Shown: positions 1 through 4,946, numbered from the stretch's first letter. The stretch: 5,268 nt of DNA from Lachnospiraceae bacterium (GCA_004556565.1 SFGN01000135.1:1-5268), one strand, 5' to 3'. The notes: a model not told the origin generated them from the sequence alone. Program-made: numbers and translations.

Positions 1-87
1 ACAACACCAAAATCTTAAAGTCGACAGCAAAATTCTACATATCTAATTTTTATCAGAAAGATTCACAATCCAAAGACACAAGATTTT

Positions 88-321
88 TTACGCCCTCTTC
101 CATGCAATCTGAGGCTTATGAATACGATCAAGGGAAATTCCAGTTTCAATCGGATCCCCCATATCCTTAACAGCCTCTTTTTCTGCACACTCATAATTCA
201 TGCCAGCATGAATATTTGCCTCAATCTGATCTTCCATATGATTCTGCAATTCCTGTCGTATGTATGGTCGGGCCTTCTTGCAGCGAATCTGTTCTAACAA
301 TGTCTTCAAATATTCATCCAT
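88..321 (-). CDS. HAAS-domain (PadR-partner) protein, C-terminally truncated
   Basis: A 77-residue protein beginning MDEYLKTLLEQI, with the helical layout and the EKEAVKDMGDP segment (about residues 46-56) typical of HAAS / permease-prefix domains. In many Firmicutes a PadR regulator is followed by such a protein, in which this cytoplasmic helical domain is joined to several transmembrane segments. Here the frame stops at residue 77, just after the domain (HKPQIAW, then KRA and TAA), and no membrane segment follows in the remaining 87 bases. It is therefore probably a truncated remnant or a minimal soluble version. The ATG is 3 bases after the padR stop and the GGGGGTG preceding it can serve as ribosome binding site, so the two genes are translationally linked. 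The HAAS assignment is by recognition. The truncation is seen directly, assuming the usual family length. Confidence 0.7.
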   Translation of the reverse strand: MDEYLKTLLEQIRCKKARPYIRQELQNHMEDQIEANIHAGMNYECAEKEAVKDMGDPIETGISLDRIHKPQIAWKRA

Positions 322-324
322 AAG

Positions 325-654
325 TCACACCCCCAATGCAAGAACATTCGATACTGCTCCCGAATACTCTTTCCATTCTTCCGTTTTCTTCTCCAGAAGT
401 TTTCCTCCCTGTTTTGTCAGACTATAATACTTTCTGGTTTTGCCGCCAATTTCTTGTTCATATACCATCAACAAACCTTTCTCTTCAAGACTGTGCAATA
501 GTGGATATAGCGTTCCAGCCTTCAATTCAAATACATTCTGAGATTTTTGACGTAATGTATCTATCATCTCATAGCCGTACATGTCCTTTTCAGATAACAA
601 TTTCAAAATAAGCATCGTCATACTTCCAGAAACTAATGATTTTTCAATAGCCAT
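325..654 (-). CDS. PadR-family transcriptional regulator
   Basis: A 109-residue winged-helix DNA-binding protein. The PadR signature is clear: MTMLILKLLSEKDMYGYEM (residues 12-30) forms the first helices, GTLYPLLHSLEEKGL (47-61) is the recognition-helix region, and GKTRKYYSLTKQG (71-83) is the beta wing. PadR proteins are usually repressors of a neighbouring membrane-protein or transporter gene and of themselves; HAAS-domain genes are common partners, as here. The ATG at 654 is preferred over the in-frame ATG at 663. The AAGGAGG at 664-670 abuts the 663 codon but lies 9 bases from the 654 codon. The length fits the short PadR subgroup (about 105-115 residues). An upstream promoter with overlapping dyads suggests autoregulation. 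This gene probably belongs to the flanking host DNA, not to the mobile element, but the exact boundary is not visible. Confidence 0.92.
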   Translation of the reverse strand: MAIEKSLVSGSMTMLILKLLSEKDMYGYEMIDTLRQKSQNVFELKAGTLYPLLHSLEEKGLLMVYEQEIGGKTRKYYSLTKQGGKLLEKKTEEWKEYSGAVSNVLALGV

Positions 655-663
655 AAACTTCAT

Positions 664-670
664 CCTCCTT
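664..670 (-). promoter_or_regulatory. Ribosome binding site deciding the padR start
   Basis: A perfect AAGGAGG. It directly touches the upstream in-frame ATG (663), which makes that codon unusable, and is 9 bases from the ATG at 654, which is therefore taken as the start. Confidence 0.8.
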
Positions 671-673
671 ATG

Positions 674-729
674 TAGATAGTCTATATATCGGTTATCTAT
701 ATAATATACAGATATCTATCAGATGTCAA
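674..729 (-). promoter_or_regulatory. padR promoter with overlapping operator-like dyads
   Basis: On the minus strand TTGACA (724-729) is followed after 17 bases by TATTAT (701-706), a near-consensus housekeeping promoter placed about 50 bases before the padR start. The spacer contains the palindrome AGATATCT (710-717). Downstream of the -10 there is TAGA-N3-TCTA (674-684). TATCTAT occurs twice on the plus strand (694-700 and 713-719), and its inverse TAGATAG at 674-680. Such A/T-rich repeated dyads over and beside the -10 are where a PadR dimer would bind. The promoter is read directly; its use as the PadR operator is inference. Confidence 0.65.
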
Positions 730-825
730 GAATTTTTATCATATTATAAGCAATCTTGACTATAATCACTTTGCTGTCTAATCTGCATTTTCGCCTGACG
801 CTTCGTTTCTGTCTTCTCTCACTTC
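730..825. other. Spacer between tnpV and padR promoter
   Basis: No gene is visible. GTCAAGA (725-731) and TCTTGAC (754-760) form a 7-bp inverted repeat with a 22-base loop; the first arm includes the padR -35 box. There is no T-tailed hairpin to end the tnpV transcript. This is the likely left edge of the mobile element. Confidence 0.4.
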
Positions 826-1203
826 CTACCCATATACAATCTCTGTAAGCACCATTTCCTCTGCTGTAGTCCTTATTCCATTCATCTTCCGTACCCATAG
901 CATCGGCTGTTCTGCCTTCAACTGTTCCGTAACTCCCTGCTTTTCTGCCATCTGCATCACCAGCACCTCCACTCTCTCATATGCTTCCCGATCTACCCTG
1001 TTCAGATGTTTATTAAGCTTCCCTTGCAACATCAACATCTGATAGTACGGTTTTCCATGCTCCTTGAGATATGTTTTCCGGAGTATTCCATACTTCCCGT
1101 AATGTGCTTCTTCGTCCTCAGGAAATTCCAGATCCAGCAGATAATAATCCCCATACAACGTGTAACCCAGACCATTCTTTTCATCGTAAATATGCTTATC
1201 CAT
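826..1203 (-). CDS. tnpV: TnpV-family mobile-element protein
   Basis: A 125-residue protein recognisable as the TnpV family found in clostridial mobilizable transposons of the Tn4451 type. Family hallmarks include the N-terminal YTLYGDYYLLDLEFPEDE (residues 14-31), the YGKYGILRKTYLKEH segment (35-49), and the C-terminal WVRKMNGIRTTAEEMVLTEIVY. Its biochemical role is unknown; the family is named for its presence in transposons, and no catalytic motif can be seen. AAGGAGG at 1213-1219 lies 9 bases before the ATG and overlaps the stop codon of the relaxase gene upstream (1218-1220). Translation is therefore probably coupled to the relaxase and the gene is the last of the mobilization operon. 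No convincing intrinsic terminator follows it before the padR promoter region. Confidence 0.85.
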   Translation of the reverse strand: MDKHIYDEKNGLGYTLYGDYYLLDLEFPEDEEAHYGKYGILRKTYLKEHGKPYYQMLMLQGKLNKHLNRVDREAYERVEVLVMQMAEKQGVTEQLKAEQPMLWVRKMNGIRTTAEEMVLTEIVYG

Positions 1204-1217
1204 AGCGTCAATCCTCC

Positions 1218-2537
1218 TTATCTTGCGTCTCGGTCATGCGACCGCTTATTTGCTTTTCTTCTGTTTTTCTCAGCCATCTCTCTGCTTTTTTCGTTTTGAA
1301 TGAGATATTTGGAACGTTCTTCTCCAACTGCACGTTTTAATCGTCGATAATCCTTATTTTCTTCCCACAGAACGGAATTTTCATTCAACAATTCCTGTTT
1401 CTGCTCCGCTAATGTATGATTGGAATTTTTCAGTCTATCATACTTATAAACGACCTGATCCAACTGCTCTTTTACTTGAATATATTTCAGGTACAAACCA
1501 TATAGCAGCTCTTTAAGTTCACTGATTACCGGAAATGCTTTTTTATCCCGGTAACTCTTGGCACTTTCCAGCATCCCAGCTTCTGGAAGTACCTCATCAA
1601 CTGGTTTTGAGAATTCACCGGCATATCTTTGGATATCTTTTGCAATAATTTTAGCCTTGTTCAGACTTTTCTCATATTTATCGGCAGTTGCTTTCGCCTG
1701 TTCTGCTTCCTTTTCTGCCTGGGCACGCTCTGCTTTCTTTTTCTGCAGCTCATCCCCAGTCTGCTGTAATTCCTCATGGAGATTATCTGCCAGTTCATGG
1801 TAAGTAGCAGTTTCCTTCTGCAACTGTGCTTTCTTCTCTTCCAGAACTGCCACTTCCTGTGCACGCTGTTCCTTTTTGAAATTTAAGACATCCAGATGCT
1901 CCCGGTGTGTACCTTTTTGCTCCCAGATCATCCCATATCTTTCTGCGATCTTCGCCAGCTCTTGCTTCTCCGATTCCATCCACTGATTATATTCAGTATT
2001 TTCCCTACCCTTTCCGACAAAGCCTCTGGATGCCAGCGCCTGCTTCATGGATACTCTGGTATCCGGTCCACGTTTACTTCCAGTTACATACGGCACAAAA
2101 TCAATATGAAGATGTGGTGTTGCCTCATCCATATGAAGATATATACCGAATACCCGGAACTGTGGGTTTCTCTTTTGAAAGTCTTTTGCAAAATCAAGCA
2201 ATGCCAGTCTGGCAATCTGCCCTTCTCTACTTAAGCACCCGGTATCGTCTTTATTCCCAATTTGAAAGATTGCTTCGTGGAAAACTTTCTCCTGTTTTCC
2301 AGTTCGGATGTGCTCATAATAATCTTCAATTTTTCTGTCTTTCCGTTTTTGTTTTGCGTTGTACCGTTCAATTGCTTCATCAAATAATTCATGGTAAACG
2401 TCCTTCACATTCTCTGACTGCAGTACCACGTTTCGGATTGTCCGGGCAGCATCTACGTTTTCTGCAATAAACTTTCTCTCATTGTGGGCGATAGAACCTT
2501 TTCCAATCATACCGCTTATTGTCCTTTTCATTTCCAC
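1218..2537 (-). CDS. MobV-family relaxase (Mob/Pre plasmid mobilization protein)
   Basis: A 439-residue conjugative relaxase of the Mob/Pre (MobV) family, which nicks one strand at oriT and stays attached to the transferred strand. The HNER motif at residues 18-21 corresponds to the region of the catalytic histidine (H22) of pMV158 MobM. The metal-binding motif HMDEATPHLH (135-144, with H135, H142 and H144) is followed by DFVPY. An N-terminal catalytic domain of about 200 residues is followed by long charged coiled coils (about 221-296 and 352-422), as is normal for the family, probably for dimerization or contact with transfer machinery. The start is taken as GTG 2537, 8 bases after GGAGG at 2546-2550; ATG 2531 two codons further is the alternative. 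The next oriT-like region lies directly upstream, the expected place for MobV elements. Confidence 0.93.
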   Translation of the reverse strand: MEMKRTISGMIGKGSIAHNERKFIAENVDAARTIRNVVLQSENVKDVYHELFDEAIERYNAKQKRKDRKIEDYYEHIRTGKQEKVFHEAIFQIGNKDDTGCLSREGQIARLALLDFAKDFQKRNPQFRVFGIYLHMDEATPHLHIDFVPYVTGSKRGPDTRVSMKQALASRGFVGKGRENTEYNQWMESEKQELAKIAERYGMIWEQKGTHREHLDVLNFKKEQRAQEVAVLEEKKAQLQKETATYHELADNLHEELQQTGDELQKKKAERAQAEKEAEQAKATADKYEKSLNKAKIIAKDIQRYAGEFSKPVDEVLPEAGMLESAKSYRDKKAFPVISELKELLYGLYLKYIQVKEQLDQVVYKYDRLKNSNHTLAEQKQELLNENSVLWEENKDYRRLKRAVGEERSKYLIQNEKSREMAEKNRRKANKRSHDRDAR

Positions 2538-2545
2538 TATTCTCA

Positions 2546-2550
2546 CCTCC
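2546..2550 (-). promoter_or_regulatory. Ribosome binding site deciding the relaxase start
   Basis: GGAGG within AGGGAGGTGAG. It is 8 bases from GTG 2537 and 14 from ATG 2531, so the GTG start is favoured. Both are short of the open frame's upstream limit at 2579, which lacks its own binding site. Confidence 0.7.
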
Positions 2551-2590
2551 CTCGCTGATAAAAATGTCGGATATGGCAAAAAGAAATCTG

Positions 2591-2725
2591 CGCCGAATAC
2601 GGCGGTTTTGTTACTTTTGTCAAAAGTAACGCAAAAGCACTTTCGACAGCCGTACCGTCCATCAAAAGTACCCTTGCGCCCTGCCGGGGGCTATACCTCC
2701 CTTCGGTCGGTGAGGCTGTGCCCGG
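2591..2725. other. Candidate origin of transfer (oriT) region
   Basis: This non-coding stretch between the DUF5348 gene and the relaxase is unusually rich in dyads. It contains CGCCG-AATA-CGGCG (2591-2604), a perfect 10-bp inverted repeat with a one-base centre (2610-2630, GTTACTTTTG-T-CAAAAGTAAC), and two further partial copies of its arm, CAAAAGCAC (2632-2640) and CAAAAGTAC (2663-2671). CCGGG (2684-2688) pairs with CCCGG (2721-2725) around an inner CCTC/GAGG stem. MobV relaxases typically recognise inverted repeats just upstream of their own gene, which matches the position. The nick site itself cannot be identified by eye, so the oriT assignment is inference from position and structure. 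Confidence 0.6.
2610..2630. repeat. Perfect 10-bp inverted repeat in the oriT-like region
   Basis: GTTACTTTTG and its exact complement are separated by a single T (2620). The arm core CAAAAGYAC recurs at 2632-2640 and 2663-2671, giving iteron-like binding sites. It is the likeliest relaxase or accessory-protein recognition hairpin. Confidence 0.85.
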
Positions 2726-2947
2726 TTATATCCTTGCCTGGATATATTCCAAATCCCCACGGTAAGGTGTCCCCACCAGATACCAGTTCCGGGCAACATC
2801 CATTTCCATCCGGGTCTGTACCCATTTGCCATCCATCAAAATCTGCAGGCATTCCCCACAGTGCAATCCGGTATCAATCCACAAGTCCGATGACAAGATA
2901 CCGTATCTTCCGTTGTTGCTGTTGTAACCAAGTCTTCCTTCTCTCAT
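2726..2947 (-). CDS. DUF5348-domain protein
   Basis: A 73-residue protein recognisable as DUF5348 by its MREGRLGYNSNNGRYGIL opening, the HCGECLQI segment (residues about 29-36) and the closing WYLVGTPYRGDLEY. The family is small, of unknown function, and is found mainly in Firmicutes mobile elements. No catalytic motif is evident; two cysteines in CGEC could bind a metal, which is speculation. The start is ATG 2947, 9 bases after GGGAG at 2957-2961. The in-frame GTG at 2953 is only 3 bases from that site, although it forms a GTGA overlap with the stop of the preceding 60-residue ORF. The gene lies immediately upstream of the oriT-like region. Confidence 0.85.
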   Translation of the reverse strand: MREGRLGYNSNNGRYGILSSDLWIDTGLHCGECLQILMDGKWVQTRMEMDVARNWYLVGTPYRGDLEYIQARI

Positions 2948-2949
2948 TT

Positions 2950-3132
2950 TCACGTTCTCCCTTCATTCATCTTTATCGCAAGGATGCCCTGAAACAGGGC
3001 TCCCTTCGCAACCATTCGCCTATCGTTAGTGCAAGAACATTCCGTCTGCACCTTACAGTCTGTTCTTTGTTTGCTATCTACAGGTGCGTGACACGCTCCT
3101 GTCATAGGGTAGTCAACAAGAAATGTTACCAT
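2950..3132 (-). CDS. Small 60-residue ORF, function unknown
   Basis: The ORF begins MVTFLVDYPMTGACHAPVDS and ends ALFQGILAIKMNEGRT, with four cysteines (residues 14, 26, 32 and 34). I assign no family with confidence. The case for it being real is its position. Its ATG overlaps the TAA of the preceding gene (ATGGTAA), its TGA overlaps the in-frame GTG before the DUF5348 start, and the frame fills the 178-base gap between those genes exactly. Against it, there is no good Shine-Dalgarno sequence, so it would depend on translational coupling. The same bases also form three strong hairpins, so the conserved entity could be an RNA structure and not a peptide. Confidence 0.45.
   Translation of the reverse strand: MVTFLVDYPMTGACHAPVDSKQRTDCKVQTECSCTNDRRMVAKGALFQGILAIKMNEGRT
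2957..2961 (-). promoter_or_regulatory. Ribosome binding site deciding the DUF5348 start
   Basis: GGGAG is 9 bases from ATG 2947 and only 3 from the in-frame GTG 2953, which favours the ATG. Confidence 0.65.
2982..3003 (-). repeat. Hairpin GCCCTG-TTT-CAGGGC
   Basis: On the minus strand a perfect 6-bp stem with a 3-base loop (2986-3000) is extended by about five more pairs beyond one mismatch (left to about 2979, right to about 3006). No T run follows, so it is not an intrinsic terminator. Confidence 0.7.
3080..3102. repeat. 23-bp near-perfect palindrome
   Basis: ACAGG-T-GCGTG-A-CACGC-T-CCTGT on the plus strand: two 5-bp arms on each side with one mismatched pair and a single central base. 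It could be a protein operator or an RNA hairpin inside the 60-residue ORF. Confidence 0.75.
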
Positions 3133-3365
3133 CGGAAACTGTCCGATATGCCTCGTCTATCCAGATATTCCTGCCGGGATCTTTCCCGTTCTTCCTCTGT
3201 AGAGGCAGTTTTCGACTGTGTGTATAATTGCCGGTTCGCCATACGATCCACCTTTTCCATAAGCCCTTTGCAGATTTCCTCCGAACAGCTTTGATCGTCC
3301 ATCAAATGATAGGAAACAAGCTGTCGGAACAGGTTAAACGGTATCTGTACATTCTTAATTTCCAT
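3126..3365 (-). CDS. Conserved small mobile-element protein, function unknown
   Basis: A 79-residue protein, MEIKNVQIPFNLFRQLVSYH at the start and RQEYLDRRGISDSFRW at the end. It resembles small proteins that I recall next to relaxase and RepA-like genes in clostridial elements, but I know no function or firm family name. It appears helical and charged, with a TEEERERSRQEYLDRRG stretch near the C-terminus and no membrane segment or catalytic motif. The start at 3365 is 5 bases after AAAGGAG (3371-3377). An open frame extends upstream to 3455, but that part overlaps the ATPase gene and a hairpin and lacks a binding site. Its stop overlaps the ATG of the next ORF by the sequence ATGGTAA. Confidence 0.8.
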   Translation of the reverse strand: MEIKNVQIPFNLFRQLVSYHLMDDQSCSEEICKGLMEKVDRMANRQLYTQSKTASTEEERERSRQEYLDRRGISDSFRW

Positions 3366-3382
3366 ATAGTCTCCTTTCAAGG

Positions 3383-3422
3383 TGGCAAGATGCCCTGTTC
3401 TTAAGAAATGGTCATCTTGCCA
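3383..3422 (-). repeat. 10-bp inverted repeat between the ATPase and 79-residue genes
   Basis: TGGCAAGATG (3383-3392) and CATCTTGCCA (3413-3422) are exact complements around a 20-base loop that itself contains the palindrome TTCTTAAGAA (3398-3407). It fills the gap between the ATPase stop and the next ribosome binding site. There is no T run, so it is not a classical terminator. It could be an RNA-processing or stability hairpin that sets the ratio of the two proteins, or a protein-binding site. Confidence 0.8.
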
Positions 3423-3430
3423 TCTTCCAT

Positions 3431-4498
3431 TTATTCTGACAACATCCAGAACCATTGATTGCCACGTTTTACAGAATCAATCTCCAGTTCCAGTTTTGCG
3501 TTTCGCAATGTTTTCTTCTTAATCCCACGCTTTTCAGCTTCTTCTTCAATCTTTCTCTGGGCCATACCACCGTTAGCCAGTATTTCCAGCAAGAACTCTT
3601 TCGCTTTCCGGCTTTTTTGCCCTCTGCTGTCACCACTGAGTAGATCATCTGCGCTGATGTCATATTCCCCGATCCATTCAAAACCTGTCTCCTTATCCAG
3701 ACGGAATGCTATGGATTTTCCTTCCGGTGCAAGGGAGCTTTTTACATGACATACCACACGAATTTCTGGTTCATCCCTAATTCGCCCAACAATCAGCACA
3801 CTTCTGGCTGCCGCCTGAAAATCAATAGAACCTAAGCCACGATAGGAAGACTTTCCATTGCTGTTTTTATTCATATGCCCGATCAGAATGATTGCACAGT
3901 GATATTTCTCTGCAAGCACCGCTACACGTTTCATTAACGGGCGGATTTCATTTGCCCGGTGCATATCCACCTCTGCACCAAGGAAGCCTTGTATTGGGTC
4001 TAATACCACCAGACGGGCTTTTGTCTGTACAATAGCTTCCTCCAGCCGGATATCCAGCATAGTAAGTGGCTGTTCCCGATCATCAATGACCAATACTCTG
4101 GAACAGTCTGCACCAGCCGCTAAAAGCCTCGGTTTAATCGTATCTCCCAGTCCATCCTCTGCTGTCTGATAAATAACATTCACAGGCTCCATTGGACTTT
4201 CCAATAATTTCGTATCAGAATCATTCGCCATTTCTGCTCCACTCTTTTCCTCGGTTGCCTGTTCTTGCTCTGGCAGAATCTTTTCTCCTCTGGTCAATTT
4301 TGCAATGATCTGAAGTACCATCGTGGTCTTACCTTCCCCGGGATCTCCCTGAATAATCGTTACCTTCCCAAAAGGAATAAATGGGTAAAACAGCCATTCA
4401 ATCTGTTCCACCTCTACCGTTTCCATATTGATCAACTTTAGATCCGGCTCCATCCTTTTTGTTTCTATTTTCTGTGTCTCTAATCTGTTTGTTTCCAT
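3431..4498 (-). CDS. RepA/DnaB-like RecA-fold AAA ATPase
   Basis: A 355-residue ATPase. Walker A is GDPGEGKTT (residues 51-59), QTAED at 111-115 matches the catalytic-acid region, Walker B is LVVLDP (163-168), and the sensor-like GHMNK (207-211) is followed by SSYRGLGSIDFQAAARSV, a run typical of RepA-type hexameric helicases and AAA_25 proteins. The C-terminal 60 residues (about 297-355, with IEEEAEKRGIKKKTLRNAK) look like a winged-helix DNA-binding domain. Such proteins act as replicative helicases or helicase loaders on plasmids and phages, so this gene suggests a self-replication module. A low-complexity acidic insert lies at about 75-102. AAGGAGG (4504-4510) is 5 bases from the ATG. The leader carries long inverted repeats and an opposing promoter and terminator, pointing to antisense control. 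Whether it is a helicase or a regulatory ATPase cannot be told from sequence alone. Confidence 0.85.
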   Translation of the reverse strand: METNRLETQKIETKRMEPDLKLINMETVEVEQIEWLFYPFIPFGKVTIIQGDPGEGKTTMVLQIIAKLTRGEKILPEQEQATEEKSGAEMANDSDTKLLESPMEPVNVIYQTAEDGLGDTIKPRLLAAGADCSRVLVIDDREQPLTMLDIRLEEAIVQTKARLVVLDPIQGFLGAEVDMHRANEIRPLMKRVAVLAEKYHCAIILIGHMNKNSNGKSSYRGLGSIDFQAAARSVLIVGRIRDEPEIRVVCHVKSSLAPEGKSIAFRLDKETGFEWIGEYDISADDLLSGDSRGQKSRKAKEFLLEILANGGMAQRKIEEEAEKRGIKKKTLRNAKLELEIDSVKRGNQWFWMLSE

Positions 4499-4532
4499 CC
4501 GTTCCTCCTTATTTTCCCGTTGAAAGGAACAG
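4499..4532 (-). promoter_or_regulatory. Shine-Dalgarno-sequestering stem before the ATPase gene
   Basis: On the minus-strand transcript, CTGTTCCTTT (4532-4523) can pair over 10 consecutive positions, including three G-U pairs, with GGAGGAACGG (4508-4499) around a 14-base loop. This would bury the GGAGG of the ATPase ribosome binding site next to its start codon. The pairing is seen directly; a role as a translational switch is inference. Confidence 0.5.
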
Positions 4533-4548
4533 GAGATTTTGATAGAAT
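4520..4548 (+). promoter_or_regulatory. Plus-strand promoter opposing the ATPase gene
   Basis: TTGAAA (4520-4525), a 17-base spacer, then TAGAAT (4543-4548): five of six consensus bases in each box with ideal spacing. A start is expected at about A4553-A4555. No plus-strand gene follows; instead a terminator lies about 35-70 bases downstream. Confidence 0.65.
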
Positions 4549-4590
4549 ACCCATAGAAAGTTTTGGTTTGAGTATTCTACCAAATTCCTG
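4530..4590. repeat. Long inverted repeat in the ATPase leader
   Basis: The left arm at 4530-4550 (CAGGA...TAGAATAC) and the right arm at 4572-4590 (GTATTCTA...TCCTG) are complementary over about 19 bases with a 2-base length difference and one mismatch, around a 21-base loop. In the ATPase mRNA this makes a long stem. Three bases of its 3' arm (4530-4532) are also needed for the stem that hides the ribosome binding site, so the two folds partly exclude each other. Confidence 0.8.
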
Positions 4591-4624
4591 CCTTTAGGTG
4601 TTTGCCGACACTTAAAGGCTTTTT
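4554..4624 (+). ncRNA. Candidate antisense (countertranscript) RNA to the ATPase leader
   Basis: The predicted transcript of about 70 nt starts after the plus-strand promoter and ends at the T5 tail of the terminator. It folds into two hairpins: TTTGGT/ACCAAA (4562-4567 with 4579-4584) with an 11-base loop starting UUGA, which fits the YUNR U-turn motif common in antisense-RNA recognition loops, and the terminator stem. It is fully complementary to the minus-strand leader between the MobC-like and ATPase genes, covering the 5' arm of the long leader stem. Size, two-stem shape, promoter and target match the countertranscript RNAs that limit rep gene expression in Gram-positive plasmids. Its existence as an RNA is inferred from sequence only. 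Confidence 0.5.
4590..4624 (+). terminator. Intrinsic terminator, plus strand
   Basis: GCCTTTAGGTGT (4590-4601) pairs with ACACTTAAAGGC (4608-4619) around TTGCCG and is followed by TTTTT (4620-4624). The stem is 12 bp with one G-U pair in plus-strand RNA. In the minus-strand RNA that pair becomes an A-C mismatch and no U run follows, so the element is oriented to stop plus-strand transcription while letting the operon read through. Confidence 0.75.
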
Positions 4625-4946
4625 ACTGTCCATCTTTCATTCCCTTCATCGTTACCGTAATTTGTTTAATGACATCCAATAAATCTTTTGGTACTTCCTC
4701 ACCTTCTTTGATACGCTGAAGCTCCTCCAGAACTTTTGCCAGTTCCATTTTCAGTGCTTTATACACTCTTGGATTCCCCACTACGACAATTTCTTTTTCC
4801 AGTAGGCGCTGGACAATGTATTCCTGCTTCGTAAGTCCGGATAATCTGACCAGCGTTTCAATCAATTCATCCTCTTCCGGTGATACCCGGAAAGCTACAG
4901 TCTTGTTCCTCCAACGTCCCTGACTGTCCCTGTTTTTTGCTGACAT
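4623..4946 (-). CDS. MobC-like ribbon-helix-helix mobilization accessory protein
   Basis: A 107-residue protein with an N-terminal ribbon-helix-helix pattern: strand KTVAFRV (15-21), helix PEEDELIETLVRLSG (23-37), a turn, and helix TKQEYIVQRLLEKEI (39-53). A charged, probably helical C-terminal half follows (61-80). This matches the MobC/NikA-type relaxosome proteins that bind and open DNA at oriT, and related plasmid-borne DNA-binding proteins. It could instead be an autoregulator of the ATPase operon. AAAGGAGG (4954-4961) is 7 bases before the ATG. It lies 24 bases after the integrase remnant and 124 bases before the ATPase gene, with the antisense-RNA region between. The fold is clear; the exact role is inferred from context. 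Confidence 0.75.
   Translation of the reverse strand: MSAKNRDSQGRWRNKTVAFRVSPEEDELIETLVRLSGLTKQEYIVQRLLEKEIVVVGNPRVYKALKMELAKVLEELQRIKEGEEVPKDLLDVIKQITVTMKGMKDGQ

Noticed and set aside
9..87. AAAATCTT / AAGATTTT inverted repeat after the HAAS gene as a terminator
   Set aside because: The arms are 8 bp, A/T-rich and separated by 63 bases; too weak for a terminator.
1896..2470. Plus-strand open frames of 112 and 187 codons
   Set aside because: They are antisense to the catalytic part of the relaxase gene, which has clear motifs; their translations look random.
2591..2604. CGCCG-AATA-CGGCG as a terminator
   Set aside because: The stem is only 5 bp and is followed by GTTTTG and not by a T run; on the minus strand no T run follows. 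It fits better as part of the oriT-like dyads.
2482..3294. Plus-strand open frame of 270 codons
   Set aside because: It runs antisense across four minus-strand genes and the oriT-like region, has no ribosome binding site in context, and its translation (rich in S, R, P and C) shows no recognisable domain.
3366..3455. N-terminal extension of the 79-residue protein to 3455
   Set aside because: The extension overlaps the end of the ATPase gene and the intergenic hairpin and lacks a ribosome binding site, whereas AAAGGAG precedes ATG 3365.
4572..4579. TAGAAT on the minus strand as a -10 box for the ATPase gene
   Set aside because: No acceptable -35 sequence lies 16-18 bases upstream on that strand; the match comes from the inverted repeat of the plus-strand promoter.
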